Origin: Pseudoips prasinana
Taxonomy: Eukaryota > Arthropoda > Insecta > Lepidoptera > Nolidae
DNA length: 64,000 bases
Assembly (NCBI GenBank): GCA_951640165.1
Contig: OX621264.1
Location: 4,407,001 to 4,471,000, forward strand
Direction: 5' to 3'
Position 1 is the first letter of the stretch; each line of letters starts with the position of its first letter. Both the position numbers and the translations under genes were made by a program. The notes under the pieces were generated by a model, which made no database searches, had not been told where the DNA came from, and saw nothing but the letters and a program-made list of their open reading frames with translations. Shown here in pieces: positions 1 to 10,369 of the stretch.

Positions 1-1
1 G

Positions 2-790
2 GGATCACAGGATGCGCTGGGAGTTTTCTGTGATCTCTCTAAGGCTTTCGATTGCGTTGATCATCGTACGCTCGTTGTTAAACTGAAGTACTATGGAATA
101 TCTGGCACATCTCTTGATCTTGTGATGTCCTATTTATCGGGGCGACAACAGATGGTTTCGATAGGCGGTGCCACTTCGGCACGTCATCCTGTGAAAATGG
201 GGGTGCCCCAAGGATCTATATTGGGCCCATTTTTATTTCTAGTTTATATAAATGATCTCCCTTATCTGGTAGAGAAAGTATCAGACATAGTTTTGTTCGC
301 TGATGATACTTCGCTCATATTTAAAGTAAATAGAAAGGATAAAGATCTTATTGAGCATAATAAAACACTCAGCTTTATATCAGAATGGTTTTCGGCAAAT
401 AATCTCTTGTTAAATGCAGGGAAAACTAAATGCATCAGGTTCTCATTGCCGAATGTGACTCAAATTGTACCAACAGTTGCACTTAATGCGAAAATATTAG
501 ATCTAGTCCCATCGACCGTATTTTTAGGATTGACACTTGATTCAAAATTGCAATGGGGTCCTCAGATTGAAAAGTTAGCAGGTAAATTAAGTTCGGCTTC
601 CTATGCTGTCTGGAAAATAAGGCAATTGTCAGATGAACAAACTGCTAGATTAGTGTATTTCGCGTACTTTCATAGCATTATGTCGTATGGCATTCTGCTG
701 TGGGGTTCGGCGGCTGACATAGGTACTATTTTTGTATTGCAGAAAAGAGCAGTCAGAGCCATTTATGGTTTAGGCAGTCGCGATTCTTTT
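2..790 (+). pseudogene. LINE C, reverse transcriptase fragment (left half)
   Basis: This is part of ORF2 of a non-LTR retrotransposon of the CR1/Jockey-like type; its enzyme would copy element RNA into DNA at a nicked target. The open frame already runs at the window edge, so the start lies outside. Reverse transcriptase motif A (DLSKAFDCVDH) is near base 45, motif B (VPQGSILGP) near 205 and the catalytic FADD box near 295. After that comes the C-terminal region that in this clade leads to a conserved GLGSRDS-like stretch, and there the frame stops making sense at about 790. The missing C-terminus resumes at 6396, so the gene was split by the insertion of LINE A. Clade assignment is from motif style only. 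Confidence 0.85.
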
Positions 791-1121
791 CAAATTCAAA
801 TTTCCTTTATTGCTTGTTACAGGTTGTTTACAATTATATAGTTGTTATCATGCGTTATAAGTTCGCTGTAACATACCCATAAGGTGTACAATATTTTCTA
901 AAACTAAAGATCAAAAACCTATGATGTCCTAATTCCAGATAAACACATATATTATCAATTTACTAATTACACAAATCAAGAAAAATTATATATATCATTA
1001 CATGTCAATATTATAAGCATCAATGTCATAGTTATCTAGCAATTGTCAAGTAACATAATAATAATTAAAAACTCGTTGCGCTTAAGTAAAACACACAAAG
1101 TTATATAAAAAAGGTACAGTT

Positions 1122-1745
1122 TCACACATGTTTGTCATTGATATAATCCTTAATTGAATAGTATGCCTTACAAATTAAAAATTCTCTTAGTTTATTTTTA
1201 TATTCATATATTTTGTCAATTTTTTTAATATGATTTGGCAGTTTGTTATATATTTTGACCCCAATCACAAATACACTTTTTTGAAACTGTGTTGTTCTAC
1301 ATTTTTTATTACACAGTATATTTTTGTGTCTCGGATTTTTAAGACATTCATAATCTCGTATGTTTCTTTTTATCATTAATGCGACTTCGTAAATATATAA
1401 AGAAGGTAAAGTTTGAATTTTGAATTTTCTAAAAAAAGGTTCACATGAATCTGTCTGTTTCAGTCCATACATACTCCGAACACACTTTTTTTGTGCCCTG
1501 AAGGCTAACTCTATGTTGGTCGAGTTACCCCAAAACAGGATTCCATATTTTAGACATGATCCCACATAAGCATGATATGCAGTTAAAAGAACACTTTCGT
1601 TGACTACCTTTCTAAGCATGTAAAGGGCGTAAGAGAACCGGCTTAATTTTTGCGAAATGTGATCAACTTGTGTTTTCCAGTTTAGTTGTGAGTCTATGTG
1701 TATGCCCAAAAATTTGGTTTCAGTAACTTCGTGTATTTGCTTATC
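1122..1745 (-). pseudogene. LINE A ORF2, C-terminal part
   Basis: This is the thumb and C-terminal region of the LINE A reverse transcriptase, separated from the catalytic part by insertion of LINE B. The frame reads continuously from IKYQDK through TKFLGIHIDSQLNW, LLTAYHAYVGSCLKYGILFWGN and RSMYGL to KIYNKLPNHIKK and the stop at 1122. These are the landmarks normally found just after the FADD box in CR1/Jockey-like ORF2 proteins, and LINE C carries the same set. The order fits a direct continuation of the frame at 2299-4500. There is no start codon of its own, so it is a broken gene part rather than a gene. Confidence 0.8.
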
Positions 1746-1761
1746 CTGATATTTTATTATT

Positions 1762-2295
1762 AGATAGATAGATAGATAGATAACACTTTATTGCACCAAA
1801 TTGAAGCATAACATTATAAAATCAGTTAACTTATATAATAAGGTACAAACGGCGGTCTTATCGCTAATACAGCAATCTCTTCCAGACAACCGTTGGATGA
1901 ACCAAAGCAATGCAGGGAGATAAAGTGGTAGTTGGCAGTGCATCTACTTATATAAATTTACATATATATGTACCTACCTAGGTACAAATATTATATATAT
2001 ATACACACAATATATAGATATATAACATAAAAATATACCTATATATAAATATAAATATATATAGTTCCCTACTTTTTAATATACTATAAATAAATATAAA
2101 TAATAATTATGAAGACTAAAGAAATTTTTGAGGAAGATGGAAGATCGCGAGCTGTGAAGATTAAAGTGATTGATAATGTTTTTTTAAAAGTGTTTTGAAA
2201 GAACTTAAAGTTTGCGCGCGTCTGATATACAGAGGGAGTGAATTCCACAATCGAGCAGCCTGTACAGTGAAAGATTTGTCGTAGAAATTGGTTAG
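1762..2295 (-). mobile_element. LINE B, 5'-truncated LINE inside LINE A ORF2
   Basis: Only the last 45 or so codons of a different LINE remain (SFTVQAARLWNSLPLYIRR and the end KKHYQSL, stop at 2161), plus a 3' UTR. On the minus strand the UTR ends in AATAAAGTG and then four TATC units (1762-1783), a typical LINE simple tail. ATTATT is present on both sides (1756-1761 and 2296-2301), a likely target duplication. The RLWNSLP motif belongs to another LINE group than LINE A. The inserted piece explains why the reading frame appears to end with an unrelated C-terminus. Confidence 0.8.
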
Positions 2296-4500
2296 ATTAT
2301 TTTTAGATTTGTTACTTCTATTATAGAATGTCATTAGATTTGTTTTGTCCAAATTTACCTTTAAATTATTTAGGTTTAACCAGTCAATTATATTCTTGAT
2401 TGAATTATTAATGTCAAGTTCAAATGTGCTAGTATTTTTATCAGTAAAAATGGCTGTACTATCGTCAGCAAACAAAACCATTTCCTGGCTTATAGCGTTA
2501 GGCAGGTCATTTATGTATATAATGAAAAATAATGGGCCAAGAATACTACCCTGGGGTACCCCATATTCTACAATTTGAGGCTCTGATATGTATTTTTGTT
2601 CTATTTTCGTCTCAGCATCCAATCTAGTTACTTCAGTATATTGTACTCTATTCTTCAGGTATGATTGGATAAGCTTTAAGGCATTACCTCGTACCCCGTA
2701 TTTTTCTAATTTGTTGACCAGTATTTTGTGATTGACATGGTCAAAGGCTTTGGTCATGTCCATGAAAACTGCTGCAGTGCGTTGTTTATTTTCTAAACTC
2801 ATCATAATATTTGCTAGAAAGTGGTATAGTGCACTACTCGTAGATTTGCTCTTTCGAAATCCAAATTGTTTAATAGAAAATATATTAAACTGTTCAAAGT
2901 AATTGTACAGATTATTATGTATGACTCTTTCGTATATTTTTGCAATTACTGGTATTAATGCAATTGGTCTATAGTGCTTCATTTCTTCCTTGCTTTCCTT
3001 CTTAAATATAGGATTTATAATACTTATTTTTAACTTAGAAGGAAAAATTCCACCTTCCATAGCTATATTAATGCAATGGCTTAATATTGGTGCTATTAGA
3101 TGAGACACTTTCTTAATTATAGATGTATTAATCTCATCATAACCCGTACTGTGAGTGTCCTTTAGCGCCTTAATTATTATGTTAATGTCAGTTGGTGTCG
3201 ATGGTTTTAAAAATATTGAATTTGATTTATTATGAGTCAGATTTTTACTTGCTGTGGTTATGTCATTTGTTAATATTTTAATGTCATCTATGAAATATTG
3301 ATTAAATGATTGCGCAATGTCCTTTGGATTAGAAATTACTTTTTGCTCAATCTTAATTTGCTTTATTTCTTCTTTAGGTGCAACATTTTTGGTATTATTT
3401 ATTATTTTCCACGTAGCTTTGCATTTATTATTTGCTGAATTTATGTAGTGATTATTTTGCGTTCTCTGAGTGAATTTAATAATTTTTTTAAACCTTTTAG
3501 TAAAATTTATGTAATTCAGCTTATTCGTTGGGCTTGCTGATAGTCTGTACTTCCATAAAAGTTGGAGTTTTCTTTTTGAACATAATTTGATACCTTTACT
3601 TAGCCATTTAGGGCGTTGTGCTATTTGTATTTTTACCTTTATAACGGGAAAACATAAGTCGTAAAAAAGTTTAAAAGTATCATGAAATTCATTATATGCG
3701 ACTTCCGGGTCATTTGTTAAATAGCACTCAGAAAAACTTAGGCTATGAATACAGTTAACAAATTTTCTAATATTATCGTCACTATAATCTCGTCGTAATT
3801 TGAACCAATGCTTGTACAGATAATGTTTATTTACTGGTAGTGTTAATAGCTGTGCAGTATGATCTGATAGAGAGAGTTCTATGACGCTGGATTTTGCACC
3901 TTTGTTTATATTGTGAGCTATGTTATCTATACAGGTTCTGCTGCACAGTCTAGTTGGTTGGTTAATTGTTAGTTTGAGGTTATACGATGCCAATAGGTGT
4001 TCAAACTGACGTGAAGTGTTGTTTGTTTTAGTCCTATTTATATTAAAATCACCACATAGAATAATTTTTTTATTCACGTAACTATATGCCGATAATAAGT
4101 CTTCAAGTCTATTAAAAAAAAGGGTTATGTGATCTTGTGTAGGTCTTGGAGGACGGTACACACTTAAAATTATTATTTTGTGGTCAGTTAATTCAATACC
4201 GCTACATTCAAAAACGTTCATAACGCTACATTTTTGGGCTTCTGGAATTACCTTGAATTTGTGAATTTTCTTAACCAATATGCATGAACCTCCGTTTCTA
4301 TTTTTCCGAGAAAAATTTGACCCTAGTATATAGCCAGAGAGCTTTAGGAGCTTAGTGTCCTCGTCTGTCATATTATGCTCAGTTACACATAATATATCTA
4401 TGGGCTTGTTTTTATCTTTTTCTAATGTGTATAGGTGTACCACAAGTTCGTCTAATTTTATTATTATTATGTTCTGATGAAGGATGTTAAGCTGTTTATG
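2161..4500 (-). pseudogene. LINE A ORF2: endonuclease and reverse transcriptase, chimeric 3' end
   Basis: This is a LINE replicase. From the first in-frame GTG (4443) the protein has 760 residues, but the frame is open upstream to at least 4500 and includes the first endonuclease motif (LNILHQN), overlapping the ORF1 stop. An apurinic-type endonuclease domain covers residues 1-200: TEHN near 22, SVYRPP near 94, CGDFN at 130, SDH at 193. Reverse transcriptase follows: YRPIAL near 491, motif A MDMTKAFDHV at 561, motif B GVPQGSILGP at 628, FADD at 658. From about residue 715 the sequence is the C-terminus of LINE B, not of this gene. The thumb region is at 1122-1745. The copy cannot make a normal ORF2 protein. 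Confidence 0.85.
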
Positions 4501-5842
4501 GACGAAAAAAATTGTTAAATGATTTAGGATCGTCTATTTTTTTCTGGAGTTCTGGTTTTTTAATAAAGTTTGTAATATCACACTGATCGTCAGTCAAGAT
4601 ATTTGATGAGATACTAGCAGTAATCTGTTCTGATGGAAGATATGTTTTACTATTATAATCAGACATTTCTGTTTGTGTACCTTGATCAATTTTAGTTACC
4701 TTCGTTATATTTCTACGGGAGTTAAAATTATCAATGTCTATCTTATATTTAATTGAAAGTATCTCTTTTAATATATATCTACACAGATTAATTGTAAAAT
4801 ACATTTTTCGATGTCTATATTTACTGTATTCCATATTAACATATATTGCACTGTATTTTATACATATTTGACGAAGCAAGTCATTTAGCTTACCTTCATT
4901 CAGATGTTTATTGTATGGTATTTCAGAAATTATAACATTAGTGTTTTTTATTCTTTTAAGCCATGCACACAACTCTGTTTGCAATTCGAAAGGATCAGTA
5001 TCATTTGTACCTGCTAATAATATCACAAAGTCCGTTTTTGTTAGTTCACGACACTCGTTTGATTTTAATAGTTCTTCAAGTTTCGCATCCTGTTTCCAAA
5101 AGCAAAATACCTTATATTCTTTCCCCAGTAATTCTTGTAGTGTGTTTCTGACATATCTACCCTGTTGATCTGCTATAACAATAACCTTCCTTTGGTTGGA
5201 ATCTTTGTTTCTCTTAGATATTTCTAATGGTGCTTTATTAGTTTCTGTGTTGATTCGTAAATTTATAAATTTATTTGTTATATCTTCTTTATTCTGTAGA
5301 TCAGTAGAATTGTCTAAAAGAGTTGTCATGTTCATATATAGGTTCTGGTTTGTAGAATTTTCTTGTAATGGGCTATTTTCAAGTATATTGTAATGGACCC
5401 CTTCTATATTTTTATTATTTATCTCAGAAGATTGAGTTTCCAAATTATCTTTCAAATTTTCCTTATTACTGTTATTATTTTCCACTTGTTGAATTTTATG
5501 ATGGGTTTCTATTACGGGTAGTGCTTTATTTTGTTTTATAGATTTCATAGGTGTATGTTTAGGCGTTGTTTGTTTTCTGATATTTTTCAAGGGTGTGATG
5601 TTTGCAGTTGTCGCTTTAAGAATCTCAACTTTTTTAATACTTTGTTCAAGCGCTTTCTTTAAATTATTATTTTCATATGATAAATTTTCAATTTCTCTGT
5701 GTGCTCCTTCGAGATCGATCGTCAGTTGTTCCATTTTTAATTTTAAATCGAGAAATTCTTGACTTTCTATCGAATTATTTGGTAAACTTTGCAGTGTAGA
5801 ATTATATATTTCTGAATTATTTAATTCGTCAACATTGTCCAT
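4496..5842 (-). CDS. LINE A ORF1: coiled coil plus SGNH esterase-like domain
   Basis: This intact 448-codon frame starts at a true ATG. ORF1 proteins bind element RNA and assemble the retrotransposition particle. Residues 25-75 are a heptad-like coiled coil, expected to trimerise the protein. A basic, polar linker follows. Residues 218-365 look like the esterase domain known from CR1/L2-type ORF1 proteins: block I VIVIADQQGR (220-229) and block III LLAGTND (276-281). At the position where esterases have the nucleophile serine there is Gln, and I see no clear DxxH block near 340-350, so catalysis looks lost. No PHD or zinc finger is visible. ORF2 overlaps its stop codon by a few bases in another frame. 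Confidence 0.75.
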   Translation of the reverse strand: MDNVDELNNSEIYNSTLQSLPNNSIESQEFLDLKLKMEQLTIDLEGAHREIENLSYENNNLKKALEQSIKKVEILKATTANITPLKNIRKQTTPKHTPMKSIKQNKALPVIETHHKIQQVENNNSNKENLKDNLETQSSEINNKNIEGVHYNILENSPLQENSTNQNLYMNMTTLLDNSTDLQNKEDITNKFINLRINTETNKAPLEISKRNKDSNQRKVIVIADQQGRYVRNTLQELLGKEYKVFCFWKQDAKLEELLKSNECRELTKTDFVILLAGTNDTDPFELQTELCAWLKRIKNTNVIISEIPYNKHLNEGKLNDLLRQICIKYSAIYVNMEYSKYRHRKMYFTINLCRYILKEILSIKYKIDIDNFNSRRNITKVTKIDQGTQTEMSDYNSKTYLPSEQITASISSNILTDDQCDITNFIKKPELQKKIDDPKSFNNFFRP

Positions 5843-6395
5843 AAATCATACGATAATGTCCTTCTTCTTCTTAACGTAATGTTTTGGTATGCCATTCTAA
5901 ACAAATTGTAATTTAAAACTTTCCAAGATAATATTTTCTTATAGCTTGTACGAACATAAACATAGTCTAGAACGGAATAACGAAACGTAACAGATGAATG
6001 AATGGAAGTAAGTAGATGTCATTGCAGTTGTCAAGATCTATTTTGTTTATGTTCTGTCAAAGGTGTTTTTCATGTCTCACCACCAATTTAAAATTGTTGT
6101 TCTATTTCTATTGGCCAAAATTTGATTGATTGGAGTATATTTCTAAATTCTTGTATGTGTGGGTGTTATTTTAAAAACGAAACGGCTGATATAGATTTGT
6201 AATTATCGATATAAATTCACTGTAAGTCTGTGGTGTTGTTGAAATCGTATCGCAATGTTTTAGTGCTAGTGTTATCTCTTATGTTTTCTGCACTTACTCC
6301 GTGATATCTTCGTAAAACCACTTAAAATTGTTTTCGTAACTGGGAGCTCTTATAAAACGTTGTTTACACGTAAGTACACACACACACAAAGGAAA
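5843..6395 (-). other. LINE A 5' region
   Basis: About 550 bases upstream of ORF1, AT-rich and without an open frame of note. A short AC run is at 6376-6388 next to the junction with LINE C. It probably holds the internal promoter of LINE A, but I see no defined motif. Confidence 0.5.
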
Positions 6396-6785
6396 TCTTT
6401 GCGAAATTTGTTTAAAAAAATAAATATACTTACTGTGCCATCGGAATATATATATCAGAATATAATGTTTGTTAGAAAAAATATTCATAATTATAAAAAG
6501 AAAAGTGAACTGCATAATATAAATACTAGGAATAAAAACAAACTAGCCATGCCAGGCTTTAGAGTAAGCAAAACTAATAAATCATTTTTAGGAAATTGTA
6601 TTAGGTTTTATAACAAGCTTCCTACTCAAATTACTGATCTGCCTGACACAAGTTTTAAAACACATATTAAACGTATACTTATGGCTAGGGGTTATTACAC
6701 CACTAAAGAGTACATCGATGACAAAGACGTCTGGCGCTCACTTCCTACCTGCACATTGCTCGCTGGAGATCTTGTAGCCATATAG
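6396..6785 (+). pseudogene. LINE C, C-terminal part of ORF2 (right half)
   Basis: The frame resumes with SLRNLFKKINILTVPSEYIY, passes FYNKLPTQ and ends YYTTKEYIDDKD... with a stop at 6783-6785. This is the standard end of CR1/Jockey-like LINE proteins and continues exactly where the left half stops (RDS at 780-789). LINE A lies between the two halves. The roughly 300 bases after the stop are AT-rich 3' UTR and contain no other gene. Confidence 0.8.
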
Positions 6786-7095
6786 ACATGACTGATCTGC
6801 TGTGTTACGTGAACTATCTGTAAATGATTGCTATCATATACTTAATTTAAAATTATTGACTCTGTCTCAAAATGAATAATGTTATTGTTTCGAAGTTTTT
6901 CTTTTGTATATAATCTAATTTTTTTTTTGTATATAATATAATCTAATATAATAAGCATTCAGACAACCGATCGAGCATATATTGTGTTTGCCTGCTAAAT
7001 AGTTACTCTAATTGGACCAAATCCCGTGTTCATGCCCGCTTGAGTATGTTTCGCCGGACCGTCTCAACTGGGTCGTGTTGAAACCGGTAGTAGAT
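6786..7095. other. Non-coding, probable LINE C 3' UTR
   Basis: AT-rich sequence with runs such as TATATAATATAATC. No gene. From about 7020 a stretch rich in CCGT and GGGTC resembles the start of repeat X next to it. Confidence 0.4.
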
Positions 7096-7480
7096 GAACC
7101 CACTGAGTTTGTTTCGCTGGGTCTTCTCAGTTGGGGCGCATTGGATCCGGTGGTAGCATTAAAGCGCGACCGTCGTTATTAACACAAGGTCCGCCATAAT
7201 AATAATACCTTTAACATAGACAGAACCATTGACAATATGTAGTAAAAATATTAGACTTAAACTAGATAATTAAACATAATCTCTTGACAATAACTTGATA
7301 CGAGCTAGCTAAATATCATTTCTGTAATAAAATAAATTTTATAAATGTTTTCATACAAGATGTACCTAAATATCTATGTTACTAGAAATAATATCTAATG
7401 TATACAACTAATTACTACAAACATGTTCTGACTATTTACAAGCGCTTTTTTAAAGTCTACGTTAATAAAAACCTTTTTTA
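7096..7480 (+). repeat. Repeat X, copy 1
   Basis: A dispersed AT-rich repeat that begins GTTTCGCTGGGTCTTCTCAG and ends TTTACAAGCGCTTTTTTAAA followed by an AT-rich tail. Further copies are at 9669-10045, 15160-15300, 15305-15575 (reverse), 29800-30180 and 49676-49750 (head only). The fixed 3' end and simple tail suggest a LINE 3' UTR or SINE, but no coding part is seen. Confidence 0.65.
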
Positions 7481-7551
7481 TTTTATTTATTTTATTTTAT
7501 TTTAATGTTGCAGCCAGCTGTTAACAGTTGGTGACCAATACTTTGAATAGT

Positions 7552-8247
7552 TTTAAATTTTATCCTTAATTAATATGTCTGGATCTTTTAAAGGCATAAG
7601 CGAGGGTTGAGCACACCTGATCGGAATACCAAAGGGTTATTTAAGATAAAAATAATACTTAGATCATTTTTAAAGTCGGTCTCAATGATATTTTAATTTA
7701 ATTTATTTTATTAGGGAAGCTAACAGCTACATACATTGGTAAGTAAATTTTATCCTTAATTAATATGTCTGGACCTTTTAAAAGCATAAGCGAGGGTTGA
7801 GCACACCTGAGCGAAATACCAAAGGGTTATTTAAGATAAAAATAATACTTAGATCATTTTTGAAGTCGGTCTCAATGATATTTTAATTTAATTTAATTTA
7901 TTAGGGAAGCTAACAGCTACATACAATTGGTAAGTAAATTTTATCCTTAATTAATATGTCTGGACCATTTAAAGGCATAAGCGAGGGTTGAGCACACCTG
8001 AGCGGAATACCAAAGGGTTATTTAAGATAAAAATAATACTTAGATCATTTTTGAAGTCGGTCTCAATGATATTTTAATTTAATTTATTTTATTAGGGAAG
8101 CTAACAGCTACATACAATTGGTAAGTAAATTTTATCCTTAATTAATATGTCTGGACCTTTTAAAGGCATAAGCGAGGGTTGAGCACACCTGAGCGGAATA
8201 CCAACGGGTTATTTAAGATAACAATAATACTTTGATCATTTTTGAAG
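7552..8247 (+). repeat. Tandem satellite, about 191-bp unit, nearly four copies
   Basis: The landmark TATCCTTAATTAATATGTC occurs at 7561, 7751, 7942 and 8133, so the unit is 190-191 bp. Each unit holds GCATAAGCGAGGGTTGAGCA and AGGGAAGCTAACAGCTACAT. Units differ by a few bases. The array stops at the LINE D insertion and its sequence resumes at about 8926-8955 (AAGTCTGTCTCAATGATA). No function is apparent. Confidence 0.9.
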
Positions 8248-8925
8248 TTTATTTATTTATTTATTCATTAACAATTTGCTTTTTGTTTGAATCCATATAG
8301 AATACATATTAATTAAATTATACAATAGAAAAAACAATAATTTGAAATAATAATAAACAACAAAATAAAATAATACGATACAATAGTCCACACATTAAAT
8401 TTATATAAAATAAAAACAACTAGTCATTATTAATTTATCACGTCATTACAAATAACATTAAGATTATAATTGGGTTTTACAATACAGTCACAGCATAAAA
8501 ACGCTTCTCCAATAGGAAGGCCTTCAACCTTGTTTTTAATATGTTCGTATTGTAAACTGTTTCCTTCAAAGATGCTGGTAACTTATTAAATAATTCCACT
8601 CCTTGGTACTGAGGGCAATGTTTAACAATATTTGATTTAGGAACCATTTTATTTTTAATAGTTTTCCTTCGCGTATTCTCTCTATCTCTTTCTTCTTTTG
8701 TTTCATCTCTAAGAATTAGGAAAAATGGTGCTGTTAGTATTTTTAATTTAACAAAATATTCTCGACATGATTCCCATTGTGGTATTTTGACAATGGTTCT
8801 TATAGCGCGTTTTTGAAGAACGAAAGCTCTGTGACAATTGTAACTGTTTCCCCAGCACATGATACTATACCTCAACCTTGATTCCACAAGACCATGATAT
8901 TCAGCTAATAGGTGTTAGATGTCAA
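8248..8925 (-). mobile_element. LINE D, 5'-truncated LINE inside the satellite
   Basis: On the minus strand coding sequence from about 8912 to the stop at 8477 reads LAEYHGLVESRLRYS, CWGNSYNCHRAF, RTIVKIP and FNKLPASLKE, the C-terminal end of a CR1/Jockey-like ORF2. A 3' UTR follows and ends in an AAAT-type tail (8250-8268). Satellite sequence of about 15 bases ending in AAGT flanks both sides, a plausible diverged target duplication. The copy carries about 145 codons only, so it was dead on arrival. Confidence 0.8.
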
Positions 8926-9047
8926 TTTGATCCCTTAAGTCTGTCTCAATGATATTGGTAAGTGATGACTATCGGGACTAGTCCCTCCCTCTTACCTACC
9001 ACTGCAACTCCTGTAAGCCAGGATCAACAGTGGCACACAATGAAATG

Positions 9048-9180
9048 ACTCTAACATGGCTTAACGACCGTTGCCTAGTGGCTACAACCGGGACCGACAG
9101 CTTAACGTACCCTCCGAAGCCACATTACATTTATAATAAAAAATTACATTCACCCATCTATGGACTGACCGCGAGCCTGC
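9048..9180 (-). mobile_element. 5S-like SINE, copy a (rearranged)
   Basis: The reverse strand shows CTCGCGGTCAGTCCATAGAT, similar to the C-box region of 5S rRNA, and GTCGGTCCCGGTTGTAGCCA typical of this family's body. About 25 bases of AT-rich sequence interrupt it. The A-box part is replaced by other sequence after 9172. Confidence 0.55.
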
Positions 9181-9267
9181 CTGGAAGAGATCACACCTTG
9201 TGATAAGGCCGCCATTTGAAACAAAGAAAGAAAATACATCTATTCAGCAAACAAGCACAGATAATAA

Positions 9268-9483
9268 TCTATACCTACATATAATAAAATCGTAGGAAAG
9301 TCAAAACTGTACATTGAATATTTTTTAAAAGGATACTTAGGGCGTGATCTACAATCGATATTGTATGGATATTACTAAGAGGTCGGGTCAACATATAGGC
9401 TACATATTATCACCATCATCTCAGGGGAAGGAGCTATGATAATTTAAAAAATTGAACGCGAAAAAACCGCGTGGCACAGTTAG
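9268..9483 (+). mobile_element. Non-autonomous Helitron-type element H1, shortened copy
   Basis: It begins TCTATACCTACATATAATAA and ends with a hairpin region AACGCGAAAAAACCGCG followed by GGCACAGTTAG. A 5' TC end and a 3' hairpin about ten bases before CTRR are Helitron features. Compared with the copy at 17099-17406 about 90 internal bases are missing. Confidence 0.65.
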
Positions 9484-9486
9484 TAA

Positions 9487-9625
9487 TCCATATATATAAA
9501 TCAATGCCACTTTTCGTATGTTATTATAACTCAACAACGCCTTTACCGATTTGGCTAATTTTGATCTTGAATTATTCGTGAATGTCCAGGGAAGTCACTT
9601 ATGGATCGGTACTGAAAGCATCTAG
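9487..9625 (+). mobile_element. Helitron-type element H2, 5' fragment
   Basis: It starts with ATATATAAATCAATGCCACTT and matches the first half of the copies at 17881 and 18122. The 3' end is missing; the sequence changes at about 9595-9625. Confidence 0.55.
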
Positions 9626-9668
9626 CTATGAGCTGATCGGCCGCTAAAGTAAATAGACGTAATTCTAA

Positions 9669-10045
9669 ATTCTGTTTCGCTGGGTCTTCTCAGTTGGGGT
9701 GCTTTGGATCCGGTGGTAGCATTAAAGCGCGACCGTCGTTATTAACACAAGGTCCGTCATAATAAAAATAACTTAATATAGACAAAACCATTGACAATAT
9801 GTAGTAAAAATATTAGACTTAAACTAGATAATTAAACATAATCTCTTGACAATAACTTGATACGAGCTAGCTAAATATCATTGCTATATTAAAATAAATT
9901 TTGTAAATGTTTTCATACAATCAATACAATGTGTACCTAAATATCTATGTTACTAGAAATAATATGTATACAACTATATAACTACAAACATGTTTTGACT
10001 ATTTACAAGCGCTTTTTTAAAGTATACGTGAATAATAACCTTTTG
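9669..10045 (+). repeat. Repeat X, copy 2
   Basis: Same start (GTTTCGCTGGGTCTTCTCAG) and end (ACAAGCGCTTTTTTAAAG) as copy 1. A small insertion near 9925 (ATCAATACAATG) distinguishes it. Confidence 0.65.
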
Positions 10046-10136
10046 ATGTGAAACATCTATAGCCGCACGTAAAACAGATTTCTGGCGTGGCGACGCATGC
10101 CGTGGTTTTTTTTTTAGTTCCTATCACAATATGTTC

Positions 10137-10187
10137 TTTTCGACTTCGACTTCGACTTCGACTTCGACTTCTACTTGGACTTCGACT
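10137..10187 (+). repeat. Microsatellite, CGACTT units
   Basis: About eight CGACTT units with two single-base changes. It produces an artificial Arg-Leu frame with no meaning. Confidence 0.9.
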
Positions 10188-10239
10188 TTATATTATTTTA
10201 TTTTTATTTAAAAGAAGATGTGATCACTGGGCCAACGCT

Positions 10240-10335
10240 ATGCTCGCCGGTTTATATCGAGGTGGTCCGGTGCGAGAATCGAACCCGCAACTTCCTGGGC
10301 GGAGTCCAGGCGACTTACCCCGTTCGGACACAGAG
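10240..10335 (-). mobile_element. tRNA-headed SINE fragment
   Basis: On the minus strand GGTTCGATTCTCGCACC forms a B-box-like sequence, with tRNA-like bases on both sides. No complete cloverleaf or gene end is visible, so it is a SINE head, not a tRNA gene. Confidence 0.45.
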
Positions 10336-10369
10336 GTGGTTTACCTTGGTTGTGACCTTTGTGTATACA

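Larger units (their letters stand above)
790..6395 (-). mobile_element. LINE A, near full-length non-LTR retrotransposon inserted in LINE C
   Basis: This is a two-ORF element reading right to left: 5' region 5843-6395, ORF1 4496-5842, ORF2 4500 down to 1122 (interrupted), then a 3' region to about 791. The minus strand shows AATAAA near 812, followed by a short TTTGAA-type tail at 791-800, as expected for a LINE 3' end. The host frame is broken exactly here. TCTTT occurs at 785-789 and again at 6396-6400, a possible short target duplication. The exact 5' end is uncertain and could be a few tens of bases inside 6395. Confidence 0.8.

Noticed and set aside
2..790. Reverse transcriptase as a possible antiviral RT system or retron
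   Set aside because: Motif order, endonuclease and ORF1 partner, and 3' tails are those of eukaryotic LINEs.
6294..6515. Minus-strand 73-codon frame
   Set aside because: It crosses the junction between LINE A and LINE C, so it cannot be a single gene.
7552..8247. CRISPR-like array
   Set aside because: The whole 191-bp unit is repeated without unique spacers, so it is a satellite.
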